Shown here one piece after another: positions 1 through 13,770 of a stretch of DNA of 64,000 nucleotides (positions are counted from its first letter, which is position 1; each line of letters starts with the position of its first letter). Origin of the DNA: Nymphaea colorata. Lineage: Eukaryota; Streptophyta; Magnoliopsida; Nymphaeales; Nymphaeaceae. The DNA is taken from assembly GCF_008831285.2 (NCBI RefSeq), contig NC_045142.1, positions 377,001 to 441,000 on the forward strand. Reading direction: 5' to 3'. The position numbers were made by a program, and so were the translations under genes. The notes under the pieces are model-generated. The model was given only the letters and a program-made list of their open reading frames with translations. It made no database searches and was not told the DNA's origin.

Positions 1-477
1 CATATATCTTACAAAGATTCAGAAAAAAATTTCCTCTAGTTCAATGCTCACAAGAACTTCATCCTACCTGTGATGATCTCAGAAAACTCTATAGCATATT
101 TCACAATATTAAATCCATTGCATGAAGAGATTCAGTTTTTTTTATTTCAGCATTAGATGATTGAGTATTTATTAGTCAAATCAAATGAGTTCCTCCATGT
201 AGAGAAATAGTTAGAAGTAGCATCTGGAGAGAAAAAAAGAACGTATGTTTGAATGCTGTATTAGAAAATTGAAAGAGATAGGTTTTGTAAAATTATATGA
301 TGATTCAAATGCGGTAGCCAGTAGATGTTACAGTTGGATGCAGTGTCCATATCTTACAACTGTTACTATAAAAGCAACACACTAACTCACATTTAACTAT
401 AGTAAGGATGTTTAGTATACAATCTTAAGTTGCATAAAAGGAAAACAGAAAAGGCATCTGCAGCATAATCCACAAAC
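1..477. other. Probable intron of the ZFC3H1-like gene
   Basis: AT-rich sequence downstream (in transcript order) of the last visible exon. I see no open frame that continues the protein, so it is most simply intron. The donor could be either of two GT sites, after 487 or after 478. Confidence 0.5.
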
Positions 478-3400
478 CTCTGATACCTGCACTTCCATTT
501 TGTGCTGTCTCTGGAAGTGATTGGTTAGAGAATGACGCCTGTATAAAGCTATTACGAGCAGTCCCATTGTTTCCACCATCAAAATTCTCAAAATCAGAAA
601 TACTGTTTGTAGAAGCAGGCCCAATCTGTAGTCTAGAGAATAATTTAGACCTCAGAGACGCTTCAAGAAGAGCATCCTGAATCGGATTTGATAAAGAGTC
701 ATCCAAGTTGTAAATTTGCTGAGGTTCTTTTCCATCCTCATTTGCTGGCCCTACCTCAAGCTTGTTCCCTTCGTCACAGTTCAGTATATATGAAGCACCT
801 TGACCATCAGCTGGAAACATTTGTTCATCTTCATCTAAAGATGTGCATATATTATCTGACTGTGTATGGACAGCATCATGATTAGACTGTGTGTTAGTTC
901 CCTTCACAGCACAAGTGGCTGCATGTAACCGACCTGGAGGATCACCATCTGGGCAACTGGATGGGCTAAAACCTGCATCATGACCTATCTTTTTCTGATT
1001 AGCCAATAAATCGTGATTGGCCACAGATTGATTATTTGACTTTGTGACAGCCAAAGCCTCATAGTCAGCTTGTGTTTGAGCGCATAGATAGGGAAATATA
1101 TTTAAGCCACCACCTGGAAGCTTCACATTCACACTTTTCTGTTTATGCCAACCAGAAGACAACAGTGAATGACCCTCCATCAGAGAAGCTTGAAGCTGAG
1201 CTGATAATAATTCTCTTCTCTGGTAGAGATAAGCACATCTTTCATTTGCATCCATCAATGCCCTTTGTGCTTTACGGTATGCTCTCAAAGCATATCTTTC
1301 TTCCATCTCACATCTTCTCCTCAGCTCCTGTGCTTCTTCCAATTCTTTGTCTTGCCACTCCTCAATCTCCATCAAAGTTTGGAAGTCCATACATACTTGT
1401 CCTGAATCTCCATGTTGAACCTTAAGAGTTTAATAGGTTTCAATCGTGAAGACATGCCTTATATGCATCAAAATAATCATATAGAGCAAAAAGAAAAAAA
1501 AAAGGACTTGTTCTCATAGAAGCATATGGGCTTACATCACAAGTCGCAAGCTTGTTGTCAACATGAGCGGCAGATTGAGTTAAAATATCTTGAGGCGTAT
1601 CTTGAGGATTTTTGCCACCAGGTATACCTTTAGTCTGGTTAAGAGTCAAGACATATTATAATCACCTCAGGGTGATTTCTCTAAGTTCAATTCTAAGAAT
1701 AAGAGAAGCAATATGCAGCTTGCAAATAACTAATAAGACAGTGGACCAAGAACACTAGCAGATGAATTTTTCAACACATTGAAGCAGCTTGTTCTCCACA
1801 AGGAAATGTAGCTAAAGGGAGCATACGCGAGCCAAATAAGCAAGAGTGTGCTACTGCTACCTACTATGATGACACTTGCTCAAGTCATTATCTTGTTTGG
1901 TTTATATGCAATACCCAAGAAGATACATGTGATCTCAGCTTAGCCACTTTATTCAGATCAATATCATATGCATTAACACGAAATGCATTTGAAATGGATC
2001 CAATAATATCAGTATTCAATGAGTTTGAAGGGTATATATGTCATGAATGGTTTATGCGGCAAAACCATGCCTCGTATGTCTAAACAAATTGAGCACTTAC
2101 CAAGAGAATCTCTTCTTTACCTAGGTAAAATTGTTCATCTCTCTGCTCAGTCTTCCATCTCAACTTGACTAGAATCTAGAACCTATTTCATCCTTGACAG
2201 TCACTCAATGGGCTGATGCATGTGAACCCTGGAAATACATGGTTGAGAGAAATAAGCTACAATCCCATCTTTATTTTGTTTATCCACTGATCTCACTTTA
2301 CTAATAATAGCTAGCACTGGTATGACAAATATTTATAATTTTGGTTGACCTATCTCAAAAATGTAAATTTTTATGCACATGCAATCAAACTTAGGTCATT
2401 TAATAAACCCAGCACAGATCAGATCTGTTCTAAGGTCTGAGTACAGATCCTCCCCTGCCACCGCCCTCCCCCCTCGCATCTGGACTTAAATCAGACATCT
2501 TGTCAATGTAAAACTGAAAAATAAGAAACTTAAATCCGATAGAGGTCGGAATTCATATTTTTTCATATAGCCTGGACTGTGTGGTGTGGAGCTGAGCTCT
2601 TCTCACGGTAGATCTTTGGATTTAGAATCTGAGAATCTCAAATCCACCCTTAGACTTTTTTTTGGGTACTTTATCAATAACTTGGTTTATATGCTAACAT
2701 CCCTCACTTAGGAATCATATTTCTTTTGCACGGCCTATCATATGAGGATGAAAGCATGCTAGCATTTTCTCGATGACAGGCGTTAGCAAACATTGGGGAA
2801 ACAAAACCATACAGCCCTTCAATTGAAAATAAGGGTTCATATATTTCATGACAACAAATCAAAGCCATCATAAAAATGATCAACACACACCAGATTAATA
2901 AGGGTGGAGTTATTCACTGCAGACGCCATTCCAACTTCTGCAGTAGATTTGATCATAGAAGAGCAGAAAGCATTATTTGTCTGAAAATGTAGCTTAGGTT
3001 TCTTTGTAGCATGAGCGACAGGCTCAGAATAGAAACTGCTGCAGATGTCATGCCTCTCCTGTTCAAACAGCAAAGCAAAATTACAAGCATCAGATAACAG
3101 ACATTCTACCATTCTTATCTTTTAAGTTGAGAAGTACATCAAGAAACATGGAACCTGCTTATCCTTGCCTCCTTGCCTTCCACCATTGGCGGTATCAGAA
3201 GAAGCACTTCTCTTGTTTCTATAATCTATGTTACCGTTGCCACATTCACTACTTGCAACCAATCCTGTACCCCTTAAAGGATTACTATCCTGTTCTTGCC
3301 TTTCATATCTCAATATAGGTGTCGTAGCAGACATTAACATGCGTTTTGGTCCATCAGATTGAATGGAACTCTCAGACTGCTTATACCCTGCCTGCCTGTT

Positions 3401-5108
3401 CTCTTGTGTTTTAAGAATCGACCTTCTGCCTTCAACTACCAATGATCCACTATTCATTTGTTCATGCATATCAGCCTTAACTACACAAGGATCCTCATCA
3501 GTTGACACTTTTTCCATTGTTTTTGACCCAAAACTGCGTTGTTTTAGTTCACTTTCTCTTGTAGCAATTCTCTGTCTTAAGGTTTCCAACTCATTGTTAT
3601 TTGACTTCTTATCATCCGAAATGCATTCTGGGCTTGCAGAAACCATGTTAGATACACCATGTCCTTGAGACTGAGATGCCCCCTCAACAGAACTTCTCAG
3701 TCCTTTAGAGTTGGCTGCATGGGCTCTTGTTAAGGCTGAAGCAGCCATATTAGGAACCCTCCTTTGATGTGATGTGGATGATTTAACCTGATGCACTGCC
3801 CGTTGCTTAATCTGGTCACTTTGAAATGGTTTAGTCTTATCACTATTTTGGATCTCCTCAGAGTCACTTCCACTGTCATTGTCAGAAAATCTTATCACTA
3901 GATTATCATTATCATTTGATGTCATACGCCTGCCATGATTTCTATGAAAGGTTGACCTAGATGGAATCTGACTTGACTCAGAGCGCCATTGATAACTTTG
4001 TGGCGGAGCTCTACTGATGGATGTTCGCTTGTGCAGGTCACCGGGAACATATTTTCCTGCAAGAATTTGGATAAGACTATATACGACGATCAGAAACATG
4101 ACCAACTCCTCTGGGGTTAGTTTATATAGGAACAAAAGGACATTACTAAAACATTCCTGAGAACAATACCTCTTCTTAATTCTAGAACAGATGAAAACAA
4201 AAGTCATCAAATAAACACAAAAGAGGGTGAACTGCGTCATGTTGAACCCTGCTACATAACGGAGACAAGCAAACGACGAAGCTCGAGTAGTCAAGTCGTA
4301 TGCTACGAAAGCAAAAGTGGGCCAACAGTACATCTTTTGAGCTATGAAGGAAGTAATAACGCCTAAAGAGCTAGAGCAAGACCAACTGCAAATGAATCGG
4401 ATTGTTGTTTTATGCCGTAAAAACCTTTATGCCTGCATTCCAATCATCCTCCCGAGAAATATGGCGCCCTAGAAGATCCGTTCTACTGTGCCAATCCCTA
4501 ATTAGTTCTAGACCTATGACCAGCAACGAGAAAGCTAACTGCAAAACACAATAGAACACTAAAAGCAAATACTGAGCAACAACAACAACATATCAAGAAT
4601 CATTTGCTGCAAATCAAACCTAAATTCGTTAAAAGAACTGGAGAGAAAGGCACGAAGAAAGAAAAAACCACGATTATCCATTACATTCACACCTCTAGAT
4701 GAAGCGGGCCTACGTGGGCCAACAACATTCCGAGTAGATACGCTGGCCGAGTTAGCCTTAGGAACTGCAACCGCGACAGGCTCGACCGACACCGAGGGGG
4801 ATGCAGATGCCAGCTCGGTCGAATTCTGATTATTTTCCTGCAGAAGGACAGGCACCATCAACGATTCAGCGGAAACCGAAACCAAGAGAGAATTAACATA
4901 ACAAATTCAAGAAGAAAACAAATGGAAGGTAAGGAAGGGAAGGGGAGCGAGAGCAAGAGAACGAAACCTTCTCTTCCGAAGAAGAAGAAGAGAGCTCTCC
5001 TTCTTCCCTCACGTTCTCTAGGTTCCTCTTGTCTCTGGACTTAGGGTTTCCGGAAGACGCCATGGACGCGATCACTCTGGCCCGGAGTTCTTCGATCTCC
5101 GAAGACAT
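478..5108 (-). CDS. ZFC3H1-like zinc-finger protein, N-terminal part (runs off left edge)
   Basis: This is the 5' part of the plant homologue of ZFC3H1, a large nuclear protein that in other eukaryotes links the MTR4 helicase to the exosome for RNA decay. The exons I infer are 5108-4968, 4837-4669, 4056-3155, 3058-2891, 1634-1536 and 1420 to 487 or 478. All join in frame with GT-AG borders. The visible protein starts MSSEIEELRARVIASM, then has an acidic serine run, the motif NLVIRFSDNDSGSDSEE and a short coil (ELETLRQRIATRESELKQ). It ends in a strong charged helix (EIEEWQDKELEEAQELRRR) that I know from plant members of this family. The Cys/His zinc finger and C-terminal repeats must lie beyond the left edge. 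The frame stays open upstream to about 5231 but has no ATG there, so I take the ATG at 5108. The family call comes from remembered motifs and was not searched. Confidence 0.8.
1635..2890 (-). other. Long intron 4 of the ZFC3H1-like gene
   Basis: About 1.26 kb between exons ending at 2891 and starting at 1634, with phase-0 borders on both sides. I see no further exon or recognisable mobile element in it. A small exon could have been missed. Confidence 0.55.
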
Positions 5109-7211
5109 CGCCCCCCCTGCCCTTTCACCTTCCCCTCCACACTTGGACTCTTCCTTCGCTTCGCAAGGAATGGCGCCTTCGACAGAAGCAGGCAATCCTG
5201 AGAGCCTTTCATGCGAGAGCCGACGTTCCAAGAATGCCCTCCTCTAACGTATGAATTACACGAGAGATAAGGCTTCGGCCCTTAGTAACCGAAACCCATC
5301 TGGTACTGACATGCTCCGAATACGGATCGGTTCTGGACAGATTAACCTAACGAGGAAGGAAACCAATGGTTTGGATGAGAAATCTGAAAGCCCTTTTCAT
5401 TTTTGGGCCTACAATTTCAAATGTAGAGAAAAGAAACTTTCCAAATTTTTACTAAAGATTACAGTTTTTACCGAATAAGAGTTCGATTAACCTGAGAAAC
5501 AAAAAAATGTTAATTGCAATTTCTTTTCAATTTACCTTCTATTGAGAATTACAGTTTTTGTGGTTTTTAGCTACTGTTTTTTAGTGAAAGTTTACTTTCT
5601 TTTTATCAAAATTACGATTCTTATTAAAAATTAGAGACGGTGATTTCCACTTAAAATTATTGCAAAAAGTATGCTTTTCCCCTTGCAATAGTGGAGGAGG
5701 TTGGGAGCATGATGGCTTAACAGGTCTTTCCCTGTTGAGGGGAATCGTCCCCAAGAAGGTCATTTCTTTGGTAATTATAGATATTTCTTGCGCAGGACTC
5801 CCCTTAAATGGAAAAAGGACACATTAATTATTTCCTTTTTAAAAGACCAAAAATATCCATTTTACAATGACAAAGCTACCCCTCCCGAGGTCATGTTAAT
5901 GGGGTGAATAAATAAACTGTGAGGAGGGGCTTCAACTCTCACTCAGTACTCCCTTAGGAATCAACGGAATGTGTAAGCTTGGTTGCATTCACATATCACC
6001 TTATTAGACCTTTGCAAGTTTCTTGTGCATTATCTATCGATATGTAGAGAACTTTAGAACATTTATTAACCAGTGTGAGCAGATGCTGTACAATATTGAT
6101 GAGTTAAACAGAACAATCGAGAAGTGATAGAGAAGCAAAGCTTCCATTTCCTAAGAAGCAAGACAACCTTCCTCTTCTATTTCGCATCTTATAGCAGCAG
6201 ATTAGCAGGCACTGTTGTTTAGAGAAGAGAAACATGCTTCCACATTTTGAAATAAAATAGTTTAGGAGAGAAAAGGTTCTTTGAAATGGACCTAGTACTG
6301 GAGATGGCATGAAGCGGGTAGCTTAATCACAGGATTAGATCACCAGACCATGGTATGGACCGCATTAAATTTCAAAACTTCTCCATCTTTTGGAGAAACC
6401 TGGCTTTTTTTTCCACTTGCGTACTGTGCTTCTATAAATGCGAACTATTGACTTGTGGTGACTATAATATCTTGTATAATTTGTTCACACGAATTAGACT
6501 TCTACTCATCTTTCTTCATCTTTCCCATGAGGGTAGGAAAATATCATCTTTGTAAAAACAATTGCTATCATTGATATTTTTTTTCTAATATTGTTACATA
6601 AAGCTAGGCTATACTTCTATGCTTAAAAAAAAAAATCACCAGGTTTCATACTTAATTTGTGTACGTCCACCTATCTTGTAACATTTACACTTGAAAATAT
6701 GAAAATTATGAGCGCCATAATAATGTAATTGATACGGACAATCAAATGGATTCATAAAGTTGGCAAAAAAAATGTGGAGCTGAGGTTCAACTCGATCCCA
6801 GGTAATTACGCATTCAATGCGAGCCAAATCGACCATACTCTCATTAGTGGCCAAACTAGGCTTTCTCATTCTTTTGATATTTGGTTGTTGAAGTGTCTTA
6901 AAACTTTGATATCATGTATAATATCTATAGATTTTTAGTGATTCACATCTAATTCGGCACTGAATTGGCATCCTAGCCAATTCAATTCAGTTTCCAATTT
7001 TCAGAACACTGATAAATATGTCGAACATATCTTGATCAAGCTCCCTTGTTGTCAAATATCAAACAAGAGGACCTGACAACAAGTTCCTCTCCTTTCCCAT
7101 TCTGTAGTCGCAAAGCCAGAAATATTTGAATATGGGGCAAACTTAGAATTTTAATGGGCAGCTAATAATACATAAAACGATATGAGGTCAATATGAAAAT
7201 AAATACATTAT

Positions 7212-7231
7212 GTGTGGGCACTTGCCCACAC
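7212..7231. repeat. Short perfect inverted repeat
   Basis: GTGTGGGCA, two spacer bases, then TGCCCACAC: nine paired bases on each side. It stands alone in the spacer and may be chance or the tip of a decayed element. Confidence 0.5.
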
Positions 7232-9255
7232 CAGCCAACATGTGTCTCAACCACTGCCGTCTGTGGCACGTTCTATATGTTGAAACATGTTTGCATATGT
7301 CTGTCTAGCATTTGCATGATCTAACTATACATGCCACTAACTAGGACGAATTTTTCAAAAGCTGACGAAAGGCCACGGCCCGTGCCGTGTTTGAAGGTGC
7401 ATGGAGCTCGTGTCATGCATGAAGAGGATGGTCTAACGTGCCCTCGAGCAATGCATCAACCAACACAGTGTATGTTTGAGACTCGTGTCATCATGCACTG
7501 CCTTCTACTCAAACGTTTCTATACAAAAGGTGAGTGTATCGTTTACGATTCTAAGTTGTTGCTGGTATATCTACATAGAGATAAATACATTTTTTTGCGT
7601 GGAAACAAATGTTTAGATATTGACATCTAGAGTAAAATTTTCCTAGTATTTTAACAATTCTTCTAGCCGCTTGAACAATGTTTCGATAAAATTAATTTTT
7701 TTAATTCGGATATGGATATGCACACTAGATTTTTAAAGTGCTTTATTTAAAATATTTGAACAATAATTTGATTATTTTTTTCATAAAAAATTGAAAATGT
7801 ATTTATTATTGGTTAAAATTCAACGAAATCACCTTCGCAGGAGTAGAACAGCCTCACCTCGTTTAATCAATCGCTTGGAGTTTGTACATTCAAAATTATT
7901 ACAAGATTAAAGATTTTTTTAATACGGGACATTCGTAATAACATTTTTTTTTCTCCTCTTAAAAACTATAACTCTGGTTAGCCAAGTCACTCTAGCCATT
8001 TAATTATTAATTCGGCTTCAAATGAGACCGAATCTAGCTTAAAGATTTTGCTATTTGCTGATCACGAATGTTTTGTTTCCCAGAACCCAACTAATGTACA
8101 ACCTTAAGTAAAACCAAATAAGTTTGTCAAATAGTTTGCTAATAACCATAAAGTTACTTGGAAAACAAACAAAAAGTAGTTGATTTAAAACTATCAAGTG
8201 GAAAGAAGTAGTACAAGAGTTTTGCCTAACTTACCTTCCGAGTTCACTAAAAAATGCAAAAAGATTCCCACTGATCACAAAGCTCAATCAACTCCATTGA
8301 TTCCAAATTTCAAATAGTGATGGATGCATGTACACCAATTATGTGTTAATACTTACTTAATGCATTTCGAGATCCCTCGGTCGGACCTCAAATCCCCGTG
8401 TTTTGAGATGTAGTGTGAATTTAAGGTCTACGATAAGGGGGGTTGATATTGAAATTCCCAATTTGCTATCCTTGATTTTAGATCCATTTGGACATGGGCA
8501 ATCAATACACAACCTAGAAACATGATGATACTAAAGCTTGGGAAATTAACTACTTTTTTCTTTGATTAGATACTTTAAATATTAAATAATTAATTATTAA
8601 AAATAAAAAAAAGGTCCAATAAAAGTTGTGGGCCATGCATATATACAGCAGTAACACCAATACTGACACTAACGCTGGCCCCAATAATTGACAATAATGC
8701 TATGGACCCTTCTCGATCAATGAAAAAAACAACTTTTTTAAAACGAGTTGAAGGAGGTGGAGAGCTTGGCTGGCTTAATCTCCACCAATCACGAGCCCAC
8801 CGACACGTTTGACCAACGAACTGATCCCCGATTTCATACCTTCGCCAAACACGGGCATTTGGATCTGAAAGAGAAATTATTTTGAACAAAAATCGAAGAC
8901 AGGACGACCCCGCGCCTCAACGTACAACCTCTTTTTCCCTACCTTTTCTCGTTAAAACAATTCCTTTTTAATAAAACATACTTTTAGACAAAATTTGTCA
9001 TATTTTGATGCAGTCATGGATCTCACGTCTTTGAATGAAAACTTGTCCATACAATTTCTCACGGCATTAAATTATATATATGTAAAATGAATCGTTATGA
9101 AAAGGGTAGAGCAGCATGCTTTAACCGTTGAATCACCTGTCAATCATTTAAAACAAATTATTATACTTGTTTTTTAAAATAAATGAAGAAATATATAACA
9201 CGCTTACAAAATAAAAACCTTAAAATATTAAAAAAATACTACAGAAGAATGTGAA

Positions 9256-9420
9256 CCTCGTGCATTGGTCACCGAATCAAATCAGTTTACCACCAATTGG
9301 ATTGGAATCAGCGGATTTAAGCAGATTTTTTATAATACTGGTGATAAGTTCGAAACCCGGTGGTACCCACGTGAATGGTAAGAGCTTGGAAAGTAAATAA
9401 TATTTATCTTTGATAATGAG
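9256..9420 (+). repeat. Dispersed repeat with a Pol III B-box-like core
   Basis: The stretch contains AGTTCGAAACCC, close to the B-box of tRNA-derived SINEs. Its body (pattern TTTACCACCAATTGGATTGG ... CAGCGGATT ... ATACTGGTGATAAG) resembles a second copy at about 14786-14920. No clear A-box or terminal duplication was found, so the SINE label is only a suggestion. Confidence 0.3.
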
Positions 9421-9754
9421 ATTCTCACGTATAGAGAGAAAGTGATATAATATTAGCTATATTAAATAGTTTAGACCACAACCGGCTTCCTCCTTCCAAA
9501 TATTATATACCAACTCATCGACAATTTCCTACAAATGAATTAACAATCGGCACGATTAAAATAAAGCACCACGCCATGTCGTGCTAGCAACATTTCTTCC
9601 ACAGTTCGTTGTTGTTACTATCCGCTTCGTATTGGCCGATATGGATTGTATCGGTCTAGAGCATAAGCCATAGTTTGACTGTACGATTCTTGCATTATTA
9701 ACTGTACGATTCTTTCATAGTTTAGCAACATTGGAGCTGCAAGAATAAAGTATT

Positions 9755-10135
9755 CAAGAAGAAAGAAACAGATGATTTTCCTTCAGGCTTGTTAAATTTG
9801 AAAAGAGAAGACATGGGGGCTTAAAGAAAAGAAAGAGGTTATTTTTCTTTTGACAGCACTGGTATTATGTCTCCTGTCCCCTCAAGCTACAAGATTCAAG
9901 TCTTCACGAAGCAAAAGGAAAGAAAGGGATGATTTTGCTTTTGAAATATTTGTATTCTCTCTCCTGTTTCCTCAAGATACAAGGATCAAGTCTTCTAGAG
10001 GTAATGAAAAGAAAGAGATGATCTTCGCTTTCAGCCTTGTAAAGTCTAAAAAAGGAAGGCATAACTAAAGAAAAGAGAGATGATACTGCTTTGAGCCTGA
10101 TAAAGCATAAAAAAGAAAAGAGAGGACATGGGTCC
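9755..10135. repeat. Imperfect purine-rich tandem repeats
   Basis: Several diverged copies of a block built from AAAGAAAGAGATGAT followed by CTTTCAGCCTTGTAAAG. A second block of about 91 bp (pattern TCTCCTGT..CCTCAAG.TACAAG) occurs at about 9868 and 9960. The small open frame over it (9850-10068) results from the repeats and is not a gene I can support. Confidence 0.6.
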
Positions 10136-11518
10136 CCATTATTGCCTCAATGATCGCTCAACTTGTTGAGAAGTTACTGGGGAGGCTGTCCTGTATGGGG
10201 GCCTGCAAGGGTAGGCAACTTAGATTCCTTCACATTAAATAAGGGCCCATTGAATTAGTGTATGCACTAAAACAAGAATAAGTTTCATTAAACTCAGGGA
10301 AGGTTGTTAAGCCTAAAGAAATGTGCATAGTGGTAAAAATAGACTGTTGTGGCTTAAAGAAACAAGTGACTCTTCCTGTTGACGGGCCTGCACCAAGATT
10401 TTGGCATCTTTTCCCCACAATCATATTCCCGACATCTAATTTTGAGTGGGATGGAGAGACAGAGAGAGAAAGCGAGAGCAAGAAGCCTTTAAAGATGCCT
10501 AGATATCACATCTTGCTTCTTTGTAGAAAATACACCGTACCACACTTCGGGTTTCACTGGCGTGGAAACTCAAAAGCCACATGTTGGTCTGCGATCGCTT
10601 TAACAGCCACACTGATATTGCTGCGGGTACAATTCTTCAGAATTTCAAAACCTTGAGTGCATGTCCCACCACATTTACGTTAATAACAAATTCACGTTTA
10701 CGCAGGCACCAATTACCTTGGGAATTCAAGCTTTCATTTACATGTTACACCATACTGACCATCCATAATAGTTGATATTGCATAAGGGTAAAAATTTCAC
10801 ACCAAAGGTAGAAAAATCCGCACTATAAGTAACAACTAGCAACTGACTTTGCTGCAAGCGTAGAAACTCAGACGCTGAATCATGGGATCAAGGCTCCACA
10901 CGAACCAGAGGCTGCAAAACTCGTTAACTCCATGTAAGGGGAGATGTAACTGTTACCATCTAGGCAAGAAATTCTCATAATTGGAACGAAGTCATTCACA
11001 GCTCCATATGATACTGACCAAAATAAACAAACATTTTATTTCAGTTCTCCTTTCAACCTATTTCCAAGTAAAACAACTGTAATGAACATTTGCTAGGAAA
11101 AACTTGAACACGAAGAGTGGATATGAAAAAGAAAATACAAATTTTGGTGCTACTGGCTTCTTTATCTCACTAAACATAACCAGTTAACAAAAAGCTACGA
11201 TTCTCAAACATTTTATCTTGATATTACAAGATCAACGTAAATATTGAAGAATTATAATGATTAACAAATGAGCATCACAGACCGCAAAAAATATTTGGAA
11301 GAGAATTGCACTATCGTAAGTTATATTCTGAAGGAGGTATAATGATCATCAGGAAATGGAGGTACAATCACTGAAGCCAAAAAGTATGACTGAAGATACC
11401 ATGGACGGCGGGTTGCAGATTGAAAAGCTTCCCAGCTGTAATAGGCATCTCTCAACCTTCAAGCACAGAAACTTGCTTGGGAAATGGTCGAACCATCTCA
11501 AAAACTGTCAGCCAGATT
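10136..11518. other. Spacer and probable 3' region of the MUR3-type gene
   Basis: No gene seen. The part closest to 11518 should include the 3' UTR of the minus-strand galactosyltransferase. No mobile element recognised. Confidence 0.5.
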
Positions 11519-13177
11519 TCATGATTGATTTCTCTGTTCATTCTTCCATGAGTTTTTAGCAGCTTCAGCAGACGACTTACTTGAGTCCCCCTCGTTTTTG
11601 GGCTTAGAGAAGAACGGATCCCACTCATGTGGCCCAACGGTTCGTTGCCCATCCTCCAAAAGAGCATATTTCCAACTGATCTCCTCCACATAAGTATCAC
11701 TATCATCACGGCCTTCGATAATATCTTTCCTCAGCTTCGTGACTTTGTCAATTATTGCATCAACAGCAACATCAAACGCATCATGAAGAGTCTCTAGTTT
11801 AGATCGAGGATCAGCATAAACCAATCTAGGTATCAGACTTATGACCTCCTCTCTCATGATTTTCACTTGTTCCGGAGATATTTGAAGTAATCTCTGCTCA
11901 ATGCTGATATTTCTTTTTCTAATATCATCTTCGGGTATAAACACCGAATATTTGGTGAAATTTCTTGGAAGATGCCATGTGTACTGTATGTAAGCGGAAC
12001 CAGGGTGGAAGAAAACAGGGATACACCCTGCCAACATAGAATCAAAGGCCGATCTACGAGTGTAAGAATCACCCTGTGGCTGCAAACAAAACAGTGAACC
12101 TTGGAACATCTGCATGATGCTACTTGGAGAATGACATTTGCTCTCGCCAAAATCGCATTCCAAAAGCTTACACACTTTGGAATTCCGGCATTGATCGATT
12201 ATCTGCCCTCTGATTGATTTCGGATTATCCGGACGAGGGGCCCCAGCAAATGAAAACAGCCATGGCCTCTCCAGTTTCCTCATTCTCTCCTGCCATAAGA
12301 AAACATCAGCATCCTTCGCCGGATGAAAGTAAGTGGGGTATGGAATTCCAAAATCATTCTTATTCCAAGGGCTTGATTCCACAACAAGCATTGACATGTT
12401 CTTCGCTGCAGGAAGAAACAGCAGCTTATTACCCCAATCTCCTTCTCCATCGGTAAGCCTCCTGAAATCCCACGTTATCCTTCCCGCCACAAGGAAATGA
12501 TCCTTACCATCCATCACCTTCCACTCTGGTCTCTTTACCAACCAATCTACCAGTGCTAACGAAGCTGCATCCCTCATCGATATATTATATCCCCACAAGT
12601 AGCGAGCAATATCGAAGCCAGCATAAAAAGGCACAAAGACGGCAGCAGCCAATGAAGAATCGTCAGTCAGGCATTCGTACTGCTTCATCCTATTACTGAA
12701 GATGACATCTACCGCGAATTGATTCGTTGCATACCATCCCGTGTCTGAAAACACACCTTCAACGTTCTCTAGCGGTGGCCCAAGGCCGGCATTGGTCGTG
12801 AATTTACACATGTTTGTCCACAAACTAAGGCTCCGACACTCCTTCAACATATCCTCATTGAATCGAGAAGGGAGCTTGTGAACGTAGACATACCTGCCCC
12901 CGCATGGATCGCTCTTGTTCTCTATCGTCCTCAACGCCCTCATAAACGGATAATTCTTCGGCTTCGAGTTTTTTTTCTCTGCCGCCGCCCCCTTCACTCG
13001 CTGATTCCACACCCCAGATTCAGAACCCTCGCCCCCGAGGATCGAGAAGTGGAAGTAGAAAAGCAGGAGCCAGAAAGAAACAGCGGCGAGTAGCACGAAG
13101 CAGAAACGGATCTGCGACCTCCCGCTCCCCTTCTCCATCGGTTCGCGAGGGACCCCCACCGCGAATCGCCGTCTCAT
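11519..13177 (-). CDS. MUR3: Xyloglucan galactosyltransferase, MUR3/KATAMARI1 type
   Basis: A Golgi type II membrane glycosyltransferase of family GT47 (exostosin-like). MUR3 adds galactose to xylosyl residues of xyloglucan in the Golgi. The single-exon frame gives 552 residues, somewhat shorter than the roughly 600 of Arabidopsis MUR3; the difference seems to lie in the stem. A membrane anchor (about residues 24-46, [18 protein letters not shown]) follows a short basic cytoplasmic tail with MRRR and EPMEKG, which resembles the MUR3 N-terminus. The exostosin domain fills about residues 90-450 and includes [23 protein letters not shown] and the nucleotide-sugar region [20 protein letters not shown]. 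An in-frame stop lies just upstream of the first ATG, which fixes the start. XLT2-like or other clade members are possible, but the N-terminal match favours MUR3. Confidence 0.85.
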   Translation of the reverse strand: MRRRFAVGVPREPMEKGSGRSQIRFCFVLLAAVSFWLLLFYFHFSILGGEGSESGVWNQRVKGAAAEKKNSKPKNYPFMRALRTIENKSDPCGGRYVYVHKLPSRFNEDMLKECRSLSLWTNMCKFTTNAGLGPPLENVEGVFSDTGWYATNQFAVDVIFSNRMKQYECLTDDSSLAAAVFVPFYAGFDIARYLWGYNISMRDAASLALVDWLVKRPEWKVMDGKDHFLVAGRITWDFRRLTDGEGDWGNKLLFLPAAKNMSMLVVESSPWNKNDFGIPYPTYFHPAKDADVFLWQERMRKLERPWLFSFAGAPRPDNPKSIRGQIIDQCRNSKVCKLLECDFGESKCHSPSSIMQMFQGSLFCLQPQGDSYTRRSAFDSMLAGCIPVFFHPGSAYIQYTWHLPRNFTKYSVFIPEDDIRKRNISIEQRLLQISPEQVKIMREEVISLIPRLVYADPRSKLETLHDAFDVAVDAIIDKVTKLRKDIIEGRDDSDTYVEEISWKYALLEDGQRTVGPHEWDPFFSKPKNEGDSSKSSAEAAKNSWKNEQRNQS

Positions 13178-13271
13178 CAGATCATGAGCGCCCCTCTAAA
13201 CGAAAACCTCGACTTCTCGGCCGCAAAAGCCCCAATTCCGGGAACAACCCCTGCCAATCCGATCTCCCCAC

Positions 13272-13631
13272 CTACAGAAATCCCCCAAAACCCTAACTGT
13301 AGCCCTAATTCTCCCCTTCGCAGATCCTCAAACCCAACAAAAAACTTCATCAACAAACGAAAAATATTCCAAAACTATATCACAATACATCAAAAGCCCA
13401 GATCCTAACCTTATTCTAGAAGTGCCAGCAAAAAAAACAGAAGCGGAAGTCTTGCCTAAATTGATGCGGCTTCGGCGGTGGTCAAAATAGCCCAGCCATC
13501 ATTACTCAGGGTTCCGGAATTCCGCTCCCCTTGAGACAACACGGGAATCCGAACAAGAACGAAAAGGGAAAGAGAAAAAAGCGACTCAAACCCAACCGGC
13601 AAGAGACCAAACAGCGAAGAAAAATTTGTAC
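13272..13631 (-). other. Candidate 5'-UTR intron of the MUR3-type gene
   Basis: On the minus strand a donor GCAG|GTACAAA lies after 13632, and an acceptor TTTCTGTAG|G lies before 13271, both upstream of the start codon. This would place a leader exon just below the TATA element. It is inferred from splice signals only; other acceptors exist nearby. Confidence 0.35.
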
Positions 13632-13770
13632 CTGCGATGGAAAGCGATTGGAATTCGGATGTGAAAATAAGGAAAAGGAATTCCCGGGAATTGTTTTCTC
13701 CAGGGAAAGGGGTTTCCCCACTGTCCAACCAAGAAAGACAAGAGACGACACTATGACTGGCAACTCCCTC

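Larger units (their letters stand above)
5250..9750. other. Intergenic spacer without a supported gene
   Basis: AT-rich spacer between the ZFC3H1-like gene, whose promoter must lie in its first few hundred bases, and the purine-rich repeat block near 9.8 kb. Reading frames are short and show no known motif. It holds a small hairpin (7212-7231) and a possible SINE-like fragment (about 9256-9420). Confidence 0.6.

Noticed and set aside
5109-5231. Upstream extension of the ZFC3H1-like frame (MERRLSHERL...)
   Set aside because: The first codon is TTG, not ATG, and a stop lies just above; the first ATG is at 5108.
9340-9370. A tRNA gene suggested by the B-box-like AGTTCGAAACC
   Set aside because: No matching acceptor stem or A-box at tRNA spacing; at best a SINE fragment.
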